Positions 43,601-54,300 are shown, numbered from the stretch's first letter. The stretch: 64,000 nt of DNA from Portunus trituberculatus (GCF_017591435.1 NC_059268.1:4852981-4916980), one strand, 5' to 3'. Notes: generated from the letters alone by a model not told the origin. Program-made: numbers and translations.

Positions 43601-45703
43601 AAGTGAAATATGTCAAAAGGGGTTATTTTGGTGTATTCCAGCGTTTTATGTAACAAAACTCAGAATTGCAGGAAAACACACTATTTGTTTAAGGAAGTGA
43701 AATATGTCAAAAGGGGTTATTTTGATGTATTCCAGCGTTTTATGAACCAAAACTCAGAAATGCAGGCAAAACACAATATATGTCTAAGGAAGTGAAATAT
43801 GTCAAAAGTGGGTTATTTTAGTGTATTCTAGCGTTTTATGCACCAAACTCATAAATGCAGGCAAAACACTATATTTGTTAAAACGTCTTATTCATGTGTT
43901 TTAAGGTGTTTTATGAAAAAAAACTATCTCGATTGAAAATTGTGCTTATTCGTCATTTTACATTATTTTGCTTCAAAACGATAAAATTGATGAAAACAAG
44001 CTAGTATAGAGAATCCAAAGTAAAATTAAGAAAAACGTGTAATTTAATCAGTTTTAGCTGTTTTCCACCAAAACACAGAAATGCTACGAAAACACACTAT
44101 TTGTCTAAGGAACTGAAATATGTAAAAATGGGTTATTTTGGTGTATTCCAGCGTTTTATGTAACAAAACTCAGAATTGCAGGCAAAACACACTATTTGTC
44201 TAAGGAAGTGAAATATGTGAAAAAGGGGTTATTTTGGTGTATTCCAGCGTTTTATGTAACAAAACTCAGAATTGCAGGCAAAACACACTATTTGTTTAAG
44301 GAAGTGAAATATGTCAAAAGGGTTATTTTGGTGTATTCCAGCGTTTTATGTAACAAAACTCAGAATTGCAGGGAAAACACACTATTTGTTTAAGGAAGTG
44401 AAATATGTCAAAAGAGGGGTTATTTTGATGTATTCCAGCGTTTTATGAACCAAAACTCAGAAATGCAGGCAAAACACAATATATGTCTAAGGAAGTGAAA
44501 TATGTCAAAAGTGGGTTATTTTAGTGTATTCTAGCGTTTTATGCACCAAACTCATAAATGCAGGGAAAACACTATATTTGTTAAAACGTCTTATTCATGT
44601 GTTTTTAAGGTGTTTTGTGAAAAAAAAACTATCTCGATTGAAAATTGTGCTTATTCGTCATTTTACAATATTTTGCTTCAAAACGATAAAATTGATGAAA
44701 ACAAACTAGTATAGTGAATCCAAAGTAAAATTAAGAAAAACGTGTAACTAATCAGTTTTTAGCTGTTTTCCCCCAAAACACAGAAATGCTAAGAAAACAC
44801 ACTCTTTGTCTAAGGAACTGAAATATGTAAAAAATGGGTTATTTTGGTGTATTCCAGCGTTTTATGGAACAAAACTCAGAATTGCAGGCAAAACACACTA
44901 TTTGTCTAAGGAAGTGAAATATGTGAAAAAGTGGTTATTTTGGTGTATTCCAGCGTTTTATGTAACAAAACTCACTGAATTGCAGGCAAAACACACTATT
45001 TGTTTAAGGAAGGTAATTGCAGGAGCTGTTTTCCAAAAACACACTATTTGTTTAAGGAAGTGAAATATGTCAAAATGGGGTTATTTTGGTGTATTCCAGC
45101 GTTTTATGTAACATAACTCAGAATTGCAGTGAAAACACACTATTTGTTTAAGGAAGTGAAATATGTCAAAGGAGGGGTTATTTTGACTTATTCCAGCGTT
45201 TTATGAACCAAAACTCAGAAATGCAGGCAAAACACAATATATGTCTAAGGAAGTGAAATATGTCAAAAGTGGGTTATTTTAGTGTATTCTAGCGTTTTAT
45301 GCACCAAACTCATAAATGCAGGGAAAACACTATATTTGTTAAAACGTCTTATTCATGTGTTTTTAAGGTGTTTTGTGAAAAAAAAACTATCTCGATTGAA
45401 AATTGTGCTTATTCGTCATTTTACAATATTTTGCTTCAAAACGATAAAATTGATGAAAACAAGCTAGTATAGAGAATCCAAAGTAAAATTAAGAAAAACA
45501 TGTAATTAATCAGTTTTTAGCTGTTTTCCACATAAACACAGAAATGCTAAGGAAACACACTATTTGTCTAAGGAACTGAAATATGTAAAAAATGGGTTAT
45601 TTTGGTGTATTCCAGCGTTTTATGTAACAAAACTCAGAATTGCAGACAAAACACACTATTTGTCTAAGGAAGTGAAATATGTGAAAAAGTGGTTATTTTG
45701 GTG

Positions 45704-46203
45704 NNNNNNNNNNNNNNNNNNNNNNNNNNNNNNNNNNNNNNNNNNNNNNNNNNNNNNNNNNNNNNNNNNNNNNNNNNNNNNNNNNNNNNNNNNNNNNNNN
45801 NNNNNNNNNNNNNNNNNNNNNNNNNNNNNNNNNNNNNNNNNNNNNNNNNNNNNNNNNNNNNNNNNNNNNNNNNNNNNNNNNNNNNNNNNNNNNNNNNNNN
45901 NNNNNNNNNNNNNNNNNNNNNNNNNNNNNNNNNNNNNNNNNNNNNNNNNNNNNNNNNNNNNNNNNNNNNNNNNNNNNNNNNNNNNNNNNNNNNNNNNNNN
46001 NNNNNNNNNNNNNNNNNNNNNNNNNNNNNNNNNNNNNNNNNNNNNNNNNNNNNNNNNNNNNNNNNNNNNNNNNNNNNNNNNNNNNNNNNNNNNNNNNNNN
46101 NNNNNNNNNNNNNNNNNNNNNNNNNNNNNNNNNNNNNNNNNNNNNNNNNNNNNNNNNNNNNNNNNNNNNNNNNNNNNNNNNNNNNNNNNNNNNNNNNNNN
46201 NNN
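45704..46203. other. Assembly gap (500 N)
   Basis: Exactly 500 N, the customary placeholder for a gap of unknown size. Left of it is satellite and right of it is non-satellite DNA, so the right edge of the array is not seen. Open frames spanning it are meaningless. Confidence 0.99.
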
Positions 46204-46391
46204 ATTAAAGTAAGAAGTTTGAACTCTTGTACTAGTGTTACATGTTGTTACAGGTGTCGAAATACGGAAACTAGGGAATAAGTTACACTGTCTCATTCCC
46301 TGTTTACAGTGAGTTCAAGCGACTTAACAGAGTGGACACCCTCTACGCATTCCCAAAGTGAAGATGGTGTTCCAGGCCCAAAGTCACTAGG

Positions 46392-46449
46392 TGTGGGAAT
46401 TTTAGTCAAACGAAGGGCGACGGTGGGCAGTCGTGAGTAAAATTCCACA
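46392..46449. repeat. Short imperfect inverted repeat (hairpin)
   Basis: Arm TGTGGGAATTTTAGTC (46,392-46,407) faces GAGTAAAATTCCACA (46,435-46,449) across about 27 bp. It sits just outside the left end of the pogo-like relic. The rest of 46,204-46,447 shows no gene. Confidence 0.6.
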
Positions 46450-46451
46450 AT

Positions 46452-47390
46452 GGTCACCTTGGGGCTTGTTGTCACAAGCTGTAACAACTTGCCCCATAAA
46501 GGGATAATTTTATATTCAACTGATATAATTTATTTACAGGGCTATCAAACATGGTTCGGGCCTACAAAAGAAAAAACAAATCGATCTGATAGGTGTAACA
46601 CAGATATTTTGGAGTTTGCAGCCGAGCGTATCATCAATCATAATGATAGCTTACGGAAAGTGGCTGATGATTACAAAGTACGTCGAGATCATTAATGCCC
46701 CAATATTTTTTAAATCAAAACTCCAGAGCCATTGCGGCCATTTAAAAAGGCCAGTCCAAGAAAGACGCAACGACGCAGCCAAAGAAAATGCCACACACTG
46801 ATACTAACAGACACACCTGAGAAAATAAAATTACAAAAGCAGGTTGAGGAATCACAAGCAAAAAGACTCAATCATAAAACAAGCAAGAGGAATCTGGACA
46901 CAGAGCAGTTTATAAAGTCTGCTGGAAACAAAAAAAAAAAAAATAAAAAATAAAATAAATAGAAAGGACATTGAAGAGAATTGGTGTCTTGCATGTGGTA
47001 GAAACTGGTCAAACTCAGCCCCAGGGGAGCAATGCATCGAATGCAAAGATTGGGCCCATGAAAACTGCACAGATGGGAATGCTTATTACGTGTGTGAACT
47101 CTGTGAATGAAGAAATTTACGTTTTGTTTTTGTTTCCAAAGGATATATTTCATTTTGCATTTTGTAACAACTTACCCCGTCGTATATATGGGGCAAGTTG
47201 TATACAAAAAGTTTTTGCATCACTTTCTGTTATTTCTCAGAAATTAAGAAATATATAATTTTTATGATTATTGTTTTTGGAAATATACATGATAAACTTT
47301 CCATGGTAGATTTTCATTTAAGTTACCTTCTGTAGATTTTGTTAGAGAGGCAAAAATAGTAGAATTGTAACAACTAGCCCCGGTCTCCCC
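46452..47390 (+). mobile_element. pogo/Tigger-like DNA transposon relic, internally deleted
   Basis: The left end GGTCACCTTGGGGCTTGTTG (46,452) resembles the reverse complement of the right end, GTAACAACTAGCCCCGGTCT (47,367-47,390). A motif close to GTAACAACTTGCCCC recurs at 46,481, at 47,164 and inverted near 47,190. Between the ends are an N-terminal piece similar to the psq-type helix-turn-helix of pogo transposases and a C-terminal PHD-type finger. The DDE catalytic domain is absent. I could not define a TA target duplication with confidence. Confidence 0.6.
46551..47110 (+). pseudogene. Remnant of pogo-like transposase: HTH piece plus C-terminal PHD finger
   Basis: The frame opens with MVRAYKRKNKS at 46,551, the usual style of pogo/Tigger N-termini, and hits stops after 12 codons. 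A shifted frame continues DILEFAAERIINHNDSLRKV, similar to the psq helix-turn-helix. A linker with PRKTQRRSQRK and TPEKIKLQKQ follows in another frame, then an A-rich tract. The last 44 codons (46,979-47,110) read C-x2-C, C-x2-C, H, C, C-x2-C and end in TGA. This C4HC3 spacing is that of a PHD finger. The DDE domain that should lie between linker and HTH is missing, so no active transposase is possible. Family placement is inferred from these two ends. Confidence 0.6.
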
Positions 47391-47443
47391 TACCGCCCGA
47401 TACTCGGCAACAAACGGCGGCTACCTAGGGAAATGCTGTATAC

Positions 47444-47815
47444 CAGCGGTCTTCAGTCCACCCCTAGCGGTGATTAAGCAGAAGCTGTCCACCCTACCCC
47501 GAAAAAATCTCATTAAAAATCTCACGTTTTTAATATTTAAAATTTATATTTCATGTATCATATCTCGCGTGGTTGTACTATCGGGGTCTTGCGAGTAGGC
47601 TAGGTGGCAACCTCGATGTTACAATAGGTAAATATGTATTTGTAGTATGTATTTTAAGAAATATAGGAGAGAGAGAAAAAGATTCTCGGATGTTGTACAG
47701 ACACTTGCAGGTGAGGATTTCGTCCACCCAGTAGTCCACCCCTAGACAGCTGTCCACCCCTCACTTAATCTCGTCCACTATAAGGTGGAGTGTCCACCCA
47801 GGTTGAATAGCACTG
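47444..47815. mobile_element. Non-autonomous hAT-type transposon (372 bp) with 8-bp target duplication
   Basis: The element starts CAGCGGTCTTCAGTCCACCC and ends GGTTGAATAGCACTG. The other-strand reading CAGTGCTATTCAACC follows the hAT end pattern CAG-x-G-x-TCAACC. It is flanked by perfect copies of CTGTATAC (47,436-47,443 and 47,816-47,823), and an 8-bp duplication is the hAT hallmark. The word GTCCACCC or a close variant recurs about seven times near the two ends, as expected of subterminal transposase-binding repeats. No transposase frame is present. Confidence 0.85.
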
Positions 47816-47823
47816 CTGTATAC

Positions 47824-48169
47824 AATAGGACAGGCTGACTACCACCGCAATTCATTAGAACACCAACCGCACGTCCAACCACCTCGACAACTCGTCCTGC
47901 TCCCGATACTAATTGAGTTGATGGCGGAAGTTGTGCCTAAGTAGGATCGGCACTTCCTAATGTGTTTACTATTGTATGACTTATGGTCTGAGTTTGATTT
48001 TAATTCAATTTGGCTGTAACAATAAAAAAATAATCTTCTTAATTTTGCAAAATTTGTATATTTATTTTCCTCACTGCTCGCCAAACAAAAGATTACTATG
48101 ACAGTATCTTTATTTTGCACATATGATTGTTGATTAACCAATCACAAAAGTTTGTGAATGAATCCTAGA
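47824..48169. other. Intergenic, no recognised feature
   Basis: No convincing frame or repeat. A 100-codon reverse-strand frame here has no recognisable domain and I do not treat it as a gene. Confidence 0.4.
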
Positions 48170-49580
48170 GAAGAGAGCAAGAAGAAGGACAACAACTACC
48201 GTACAAGAAGAGCAGTATGGTTTTCGAAAAAAAAAAGCACTGTAGACTTCATATTCGTCCTGAGGATTATCATAAAAAAAGTGGGAATTCAATAAAATGA
48301 TCTATATAACATTTATATACTCTCAGAAAGCATTCGATTCAGTACCAAAGGAGAAAGTATGGAAATGCTTGGAGAGAAGATACAATATAAGGAAGGATGT
48401 AATAAACCTATATGACCAATTCTTATGTACAGTAAGAACAGGATATCAAAACGAAACATGGTTCAACATCGAGTCTGAAGTAATACAAGGTAGTGTTACC
48501 TCTCTCTTACTTTCCATTGCATATATGAACGAGGTTACAGCCCGTTTCAAGGAAGAATACACGTAAAGAGGCATAGGGGATGTTATGATCTATGCAAAGG
48601 ATATTGCGAATGACAGCAGGCAAAGGAGGCCGCCGTGGTGCAGTGGAACCATGCGCACTTTGGGGTCCGAGGGGTCTCCAAGCGCACGGGTTCGAATCCT
48701 GTCCACGGTCCAAGTGTAGATTGGGCTTCCTCACTCGGGGCAACGGTATCCTAGCGGGTGGGCTTTGAAATAGGAGGTACCCCAAAAAGTATCACCTTTA
48801 GCACATAAATTCCCGTGAAAAGCCCACACGGTATAGAAAAAAAAAAAAAACCTTAGAGAGATGGGAAACTGCTCGTGTTGACGGAGGCGGGCTGAAAATG
48901 ATTGCCACAAAGACTGAGACCATGAAAGTTAACAGGGACCAGGAAGGAAGAAGTGATTGTGAAAATAACAGGGAATAAAAAAAAAATGTGAATGAATTAA
49001 AATATTTGAGGAGCGTGTTCTCATCACAAGAATTCAATATAGTAGAAATTAACGACATGATTAGTACAGCATACCAAAACAACAGATGCATTATAACCCA
49101 TACTCAAAAGTGAGCAAGTCTCCTACAGAGTTAAGAATTAAGGTAATATTTGACAGCATTATAACCCCGACGTTAACATATGGATCAGAAACGTGGACCA
49201 TGAACAGCCAAAATAAAAACAAAATAAAGCCACATAAATGAAAACAATCAGAACAACAGTTGGAAAAACAAGAAAAGATTGAATAAGAAATGAGAGAATT
49301 AGAGAAAAGTGAGAATGTTATCAGTATTAAGAAAAATAGACGCTGCGTAACTGAAGTGGCTTGGTCCCCTAGAAAGAATGAATGGATGAAGACATAATCG
49401 CAAAACGAAGATGGAAGTGGACACCTCAGGGCCCTAGGGAATACGCCCAAACGAACATTAAGAAAAAGGTGGAAAGATGCAGTCAAGGCCACACTAGAGA
49501 GATATGAAATGCCTTGAAGACCTTACAAGATATTACAAGACAGACTTCAATGGAGAATGAGGCTGGATCGTTTGACAGAG
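48170..49580 (+). mobile_element. Degenerate LINE (RTE-like reverse transcriptase), split by a SINE
   Basis: Reverse-transcriptase motifs appear in order but in several frames: QYGFRKK (48,210), then an open frame 48,297-48,566 with QKAFDSVPKEKVWKCLERR (motif A, F-D and its neighbours) and VIQGSVTSLLLS (motif B). Next comes IYAKDIAND at about 48,581, where the catalytic YADD has become YAKD. After the SINE the frame continues ERWETAR, GLKMIATKTETMKV, NELKYLRSVFSS and TYGSETWTMNSQNK, followed by a decayed RNER/W-x-G region. This order and wording resemble RTE-type elements. The YADD mutation and many stops make it dead. Confidence 0.75.
48628..48853 (+). mobile_element. tRNA-derived SINE with A and B boxes and poly(A) tail
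   Basis: The head has an RNA polymerase III A box TGGTGCAGTGG (48,636-48,646) and a B box GGTTCGAATCC (48,689-48,699), 42 bp apart. This spacing suits a tRNA with a long variable arm. The cloverleaf is degraded, so it is not a tRNA gene. A unique body of about 130 bp follows, then an A run of 14. It interrupts the host LINE reverse transcriptase just after the YADD position. I could not find clear target duplications. Confidence 0.8.
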
Positions 49581-49599
49581 AAGTCGGGTTGGAATCCAC

Positions 49600-49875
49600 A
49601 CAAATTGTCGGTAGCGCGACTTTAATAACGAAGCCTTAGCTAACGAACTGATCTTCTACCTGGGAGCCGAAGTAAGAGGTTAGTAAGGTTGTTGAAGCAT
49701 TTTTCCTTCTTTCTTCCCCATAGGTTGGACAGTGGAGCAGGAAGTGAAACAAGTTTTCCATTTCAGCAGCGCACATCACAGGTTGTTTGGAGGGTTTGGA
49801 GTCTTTTTCTATCACTGAGTCCAAAAGTGTCCGACATCTGAACATAATATCTGATGCTTCACTATTCTTGTAAAT
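49600..49875 (-). mobile_element. Antisense LINE C-terminal fragment
   Basis: The reverse-strand frame (49,636-49,845) contains MFRCRTLLDSV and a segment with C, EMENLFHFLLHCPTYGEERR. Many LINE ORF2 proteins end in such a zinc-binding C...H...C segment followed by y-x-x-x-R. No reverse-transcriptase domain precedes it, so it is a scrap of about 0.25 kb. The approximately 185 bp after it (to 50,060) show nothing recognisable. Confidence 0.5.
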
Positions 49876-50061
49876 TTCCTGTCCCCTTTTTCTTTCTCTA
49901 CTCTCTATAGGGTTTATACAGCTTCAGACTCTTTCTCTTGCAGGATCTCTATTCCATTTATTTGTGTCTCACTGTTTTACCTTTTCACTAACTTCTAGGT
50001 ACATTACTCATTTCCATTCTCCTTATTCCCAATAATCTACATCTTTCCACGTTCTTTCAGA

Positions 50062-50964
50062 GACGTCCAACCCTTCAGGAAATCAACAGATCACGCGGGG
50101 ACGCCACGGAACGCCTGACTTCCGATCTTTCTAAGATTTCCGATTGGAACAGAGAAAATCTAGTAGTTTTCAATGCCTCAAAAACTCAATTCCTCCATCT
50201 ATCAACTCGACACAACCTTCCAGACAACTATCCTCTCTTCTTCAATGACACTCAACTGTCTCCCTCTTCCACAATGAATATCCTCGGTCTGTCCTTTGCT
50301 CATGATCTTAACTGGAAACTTCACATCTCATCTCTTGCTAAAACAGCTTCTATGAAATTAGGTGTTCTGAGGCGTCTCCGACAGTTTTTCTCGCCCCTCC
50401 AACTGCTTACTCTGTATAGGGGCCTTATTCGTCCCTGTATGGAGTACTCTTCGCATGTTTGGGGGGGTTCCAGTCATACAGCTTTGCTTGATAGGGTGGA
50501 ATCGAAAGCTCTTCGTCTCATCAACTCCCCTCCTCTGACTAACTGTCTTCAGTCTCTTTCTCACCGCCGAAATATTGCATCCCTTTCTATATTTTATCGC
50601 TATTTTCATGGTAAGTGTTCTACTGATCTTGTTAACTGCATGCCTCCCCTCCTCCTGCGGCCACGCTGCACAAGGCTTTCTTCTTCCTCTCATCCCTATT
50701 CTGTCCAACTCTCTAATGCAAGAGTTAACCAGTACGCTCAATCATTCATCCCTTTCACTGGTAAACTCTGGAACTCCCTCCCTGCATCTGTATTTCCGAA
50801 TTCCTACTTGTCTTCTTTTAAGAGGGAGGTATCGAGGCATTTGCTCCCCTAATTCTGGCTGACGGTTTTGGCACTTTTTGAACTCTTTGGAGAGCCAGCG
50901 CTCAAGTGGGCCTTTTTCTAACTCTCTTTTTTGCCCTTGGCTGGCCCTCTTCCCTACGTAAAAA

Positions 50965-50995
<31 letters not shown>

Positions 50996-50996
50996 C
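50062..50996 (+). mobile_element. 5'-truncated CR1/Jockey-like LINE, 3' end with (TAAA)n tail
   Basis: An uninterrupted frame from about 50,062 to the TAA at 50,850-50,852 gives some 260 codons of the post-catalytic part of a LINE reverse transcriptase. Its segments are FNASKTQFLHLSTR, a thumb region MKLGVLRRLRQFFSP, LYRGLIRPCMEYSSHVWGG, LDRVESKALRLINSP, LSHRRNIASLSIFYRYFHG, and the final WNSLPASVFPNSYLSSFKRE. The catalytic palm is missing, so the copy is 5'-truncated and inactive. A 3' UTR follows, ending in an A run and AAATAAATAAATAAATAAAT. The upper part is paralogous to 329-519. That this frame has no stops suggests recent insertion. Confidence 0.85.
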
Positions 50997-51188
50997 TTTT
51001 TATCCACCTACTCCTTTTTTCATGTTTCATTTCCTCAATAATTTTTCTAATAGTATATTACTTTCACCTCTATGTATATATTGTGGGTATTTAAGTTACT
51101 CCTTTATTATTCTACTTTCTATACTTGATATCCCTGTTTCCCCTATTGTACGTAGCTTGGTGCACCCAATATCTTTCTTCCACCATTT
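50997..51188. other. Short spacer between two LINEs
   Basis: AT- and pyrimidine-rich DNA with no recognisable feature. Confidence 0.4.
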
Positions 51189-51208
51189 TCCATCTGTAGT
51201 ATCGAGAT
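51189..51208 (+). repeat. Isolated 3' tail word of the (ATCAAG)n LINE family
   Basis: CTGTAGTATCGAGATCAAGA and the few bases after it match the last bases of LINE copy A (CTGTAGTATCAAGATCAAG near 54,907). It lies immediately before the start of copy A. It is either the end of an almost completely deleted copy or the repeat target into which copy A inserted. Confidence 0.55.
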
Positions 51209-51232
51209 CAAGATCAACATCAAACCTCAACC

Positions 51233-51340
51233 TTGTATGAGAAGGACGGCGTGCACCTGAACGACGCAGGGACTGCCAGGATGGGTCGACGGGTGTGTGA
51301 GTGGGTGAGGGCGAGGTCGCTGCAGCCGATGGACCAGTGA
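51233..51340 (+). pseudogene. End of LINE ORF1 with SGNH/GDSL hydrolase block V
   Basis: The frame reads LYEKDGVHLNDAGTARMGRR and then VCEWVRARS, ending in TGA at 51,338. The D-G-x-H-L-N pattern is the Asp/His part of the catalytic triad (block V) of SGNH/GDSL esterases, a domain known in ORF1 of CR1- and L2-type LINEs. Only this last block survives because the element is truncated upstream. ORF2 opens about 55 bp downstream, the usual order of a two-ORF LINE. Confidence 0.6.
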
Positions 51341-51394
51341 CGGGAGACGACAAAAGCACGCCAGGAAGAAGACACCAGCCAGGCAAGTAAGAGT

Positions 51395-54300
51395 GTGAGG
51401 ATTGGATGCATGAATGTGAGAGGATGGGGTGTGGGTAAGTTTGAGGATATTTCCAGGGAGCTCCAGGAATGGAAGTTCGACATAGTCGGGCTTACAGAGA
51501 CGCACCTGAGAGGTGAGATACAAATGGAAGGATGTGAGTTTGCTATGATTGGGAAGGGACGTAAGACTCAGGAGACACAGGCAGGAGGCGTAGCTTTTCT
51601 CTATAAGAAAGAAAGTGGACTGAAAGTAGAGGAGCTTGGTGTGGGAACGTGTGAGAGCAGTGAGGATGTGTTGGCAGTGAGAGTGGAGTGCACAGATGGT
51701 CGGGGCAGAGTGGAGAAGATGGTTCTGGTGGTGGTGTACATGACTGTCATGGGTGAAAGAGCTTGAGAGGGAGAACAGGAGGAAGTATGACATATTGAAG
51801 AGAGTTGTGAGAGAACATGGAGGGGAGAGAGTGCTGGTGATGGGTGATATGAATGCACATGTAGGAATTCTGGGAGAACGTGTGAACAGGAATGGTGAGA
51901 TGCTTGGGGATTTTGTGGATGAAATGGAGTTAGAGAATCTGAATGTAACTTTGGCTGAGGGACGTGTGACTTGGAGTGCAAGGGAGCAGGAGTCAGCGAT
52001 AGACTATGTGTTGGTGAATGGAAGAATGCGTGAAATTGTGTCACACATGTGGATAGATGAGGATGGTATGGTGGATATTGTGTCTGATCACAATATGCTG
52101 GTTGTGGAGTGCCTGTTGCATGGTAGGAAAGAAGTGAAAGTGGTGAGTAAGAAGAGAAAGTGGAGACTGAGAGATGTAGGGTGGGAAAACTTCCAGGTGG
52201 ACCTGAGTGCAAGAAGCTGGGATGATGGAGGTGTACATGATGTGGAGCACGTGAATGAGAGACTGGTAGAGGATGTGCGGAGTGCTGCAGAGAGCAAGAT
52301 AGGGTATGTGAGAGTAGGAAGAAGAAAGAAAGTACGTAAACCATGGTGGAATGATGAAATCAGAGAGGCTAGAAAGGAGCGAAAGAGAAGGAGTAGACAA
52401 TGTAGGTGGCTGAGGAAAAAGAGGCATGAAAGTGATGAGGCAGAGAATGAGTACCAGAATGCATGGGAAATGTATGTAAAGCAGCAGAGAGTGACAAAGC
52501 GAATGATAGTGAAGGCCAAAGTAAAGTGTGAAAGGAGTGTGATTGAATCTTTAAGAGAGAAAGGCATGGAAGGTGGCCGTGAATGGTACAAGTTCTTGAG
52601 AGGTGAGAATATGGCAGACAGTGTTGGAGTGGAGAGTTTGAAGGTGAATGGTGAAGTTGTAACAGAGAAGGAAGGAATGAGAGAGGCAATCAGACAGTTC
52701 TGGGAAGAAGTGGGTGGTGTAGGTGAGGTGTTTGGTGCGAGAGAAGGATGTGTGACACTGGAGAGAAGGAATGCAGATGAACTGGATGAAAGGATCAGCA
52801 GGGAGGAGGTGGAGAAGTGTGTGAAAAGGCAGAAGAATGGGAAGGCAGCAGGGCCGGACGAAATACCATATGAGCTGTATAAAATGGAGGTGATGTTGTG
52901 ATTGACAGGATGACTGAGCTTTTTAACCAGGTGTGGGAGGAGGAGAGAGTGCCAAGAATGTGGAATGAGTGCAGGGTGACTCTGCTGCATAAGGGCGGAC
53001 ACAAGAGTAAGAATGAGTTGAAAAATTACAGGCCGATCGCGTTAGTCAATACAGTAGGCAAAGTGTTCAGTGCGGTGTTGAATGCCAGATTGTGTAAGTG
53101 GATTGAAAGAGCTGGAGTATTAGGTGAGGAGCAGAATGGTTTCCGTGCGGACAGGAGAGCTGAGGATAACATGTTTGTGGTGAATGAAATGATTGAGAAA
53201 AAAGAGGGATGGAGGTAAATTGTATTTGGGTTTCCTGGATATAGAGAAAGCTTATGATAGGGTGAATAGAGAAATGCTAGGTAGAGTCCTAGAAAAGATT
53301 GGGTTGAGTGCCAAGATAGTCAACATAGTGCGTAGCATGTATGTTGATACCAGAGCTAAGTACAGTTTAGGAGATATAGAAACAGACTGGGTGAGGAGTG
53401 AGAGAGGAGTTAGGCAAGGATGTATTTTGTCACCAACCCTTTTCAGCCTGTACACAGAGGAGTTAGCAGCAAGAATGAGAAGGATGAATGCAGGAGTGAG
53501 TGTGGGGAATGATAAGATAGGTGTGCTTCTTTATGCAGATGATGTAGTGGTTATGAGTGAGTCAGCAGAGGAGCTGCAAAGTCTGCTGGATGTGGTTGAT
53601 GGGTATGGAAGAGATTTTGGAGTTAGGTTTAGTAGTGAGAAGAGTAAGGTGATGATTGTGAATAGGTCGGAGGATGAATGTAATGCAGCATGGAGGTTGG
53701 GAGAGAATGAGTTGAAGCAGGCACAAGAATACAAGTACTTAGGGATGTGGATGAGTCCGAATGGGTGTGAAAAGTCAAAGAATGAAAAATAAGCTTGGTG
53801 AACCAGTGGGTGGGCCGTTTAGGAAGCGCGGCAAGGATGAGAGCAAGTAAGTATGACGTGCTGAGAGAAGTGTGGAAGAGTGTGGCTGTCCCCAGTATAA
53901 TGTATGGTATGGATGTGATTGCATGGAACGAGAGTGAAATTGACAAGTTAGAAGTGGGGCAGTGTAGAGTAGCTAGGCTGGCACTGAATGCACCGAGGTA
54001 CACGGCAGTAGAAGCCTTAAGAGGGATATGGGATGGAGCTCTTTTAGGAAAGACTTATAAAAGCGACACTTAGGTACAAGATTAGGCTTGAGAGAATGGA
54101 TGATGCAAGAATAGCAAGGAAGGTGTATCTGTGGAGTGAAAGTGGAAGCAAATGGAGGAAAAGGTGTATGAGAATGACAGAGAGGAATGGTCTACAGGTT
54201 GGGTGGGCAGTGAGAATGGCTGGGGTGAATCAGAATGAGCTGGAATGGGTCGTGACAAGAGGAGGCAGAGTGGGAACAGAATGGGATGCGAGGAAGTGGA

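Larger units (their letters stand above)
30163..45703 (+). repeat. 96-bp satellite array, block 3 (+ orientation, ends at gap)
   Basis: Same monomer and cassette as block 1. Cassette cores lie near 30311, 31210, 32301, 33299, 34159, 34661, 35661, 36537, 37520, 38430, 38930, 39931, 40538, 41190, 41892, 42603, 43185, 43975, 44680 and 45431. From about 37 kb the copies become much more alike and the higher-order period settles at roughly 600-800 bp, with all copies carrying CTTATTCATGTG in B and AAAATTGTGCTTATTCG in place of older variants. The array is cut by the N gap, so its true length is unknown. Confidence 0.95.

Noticed and set aside
45564..46296. Frames of 174-214 codons crossing the N run
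   Set aside because: They consist almost entirely of undetermined bases.
48628..48710. A functional tRNA gene
   Set aside because: A and B boxes are present, but the acceptor stem and cloverleaf do not close and the sequence continues into a SINE body with a poly(A) tail.
51227..53002. Long reverse-strand frames of 188, 247 and 304 codons
   Set aside because: They are Ser/His/Leu-rich mirror frames of the purine-rich LINE ORF2 on the + strand, with no domain of their own.
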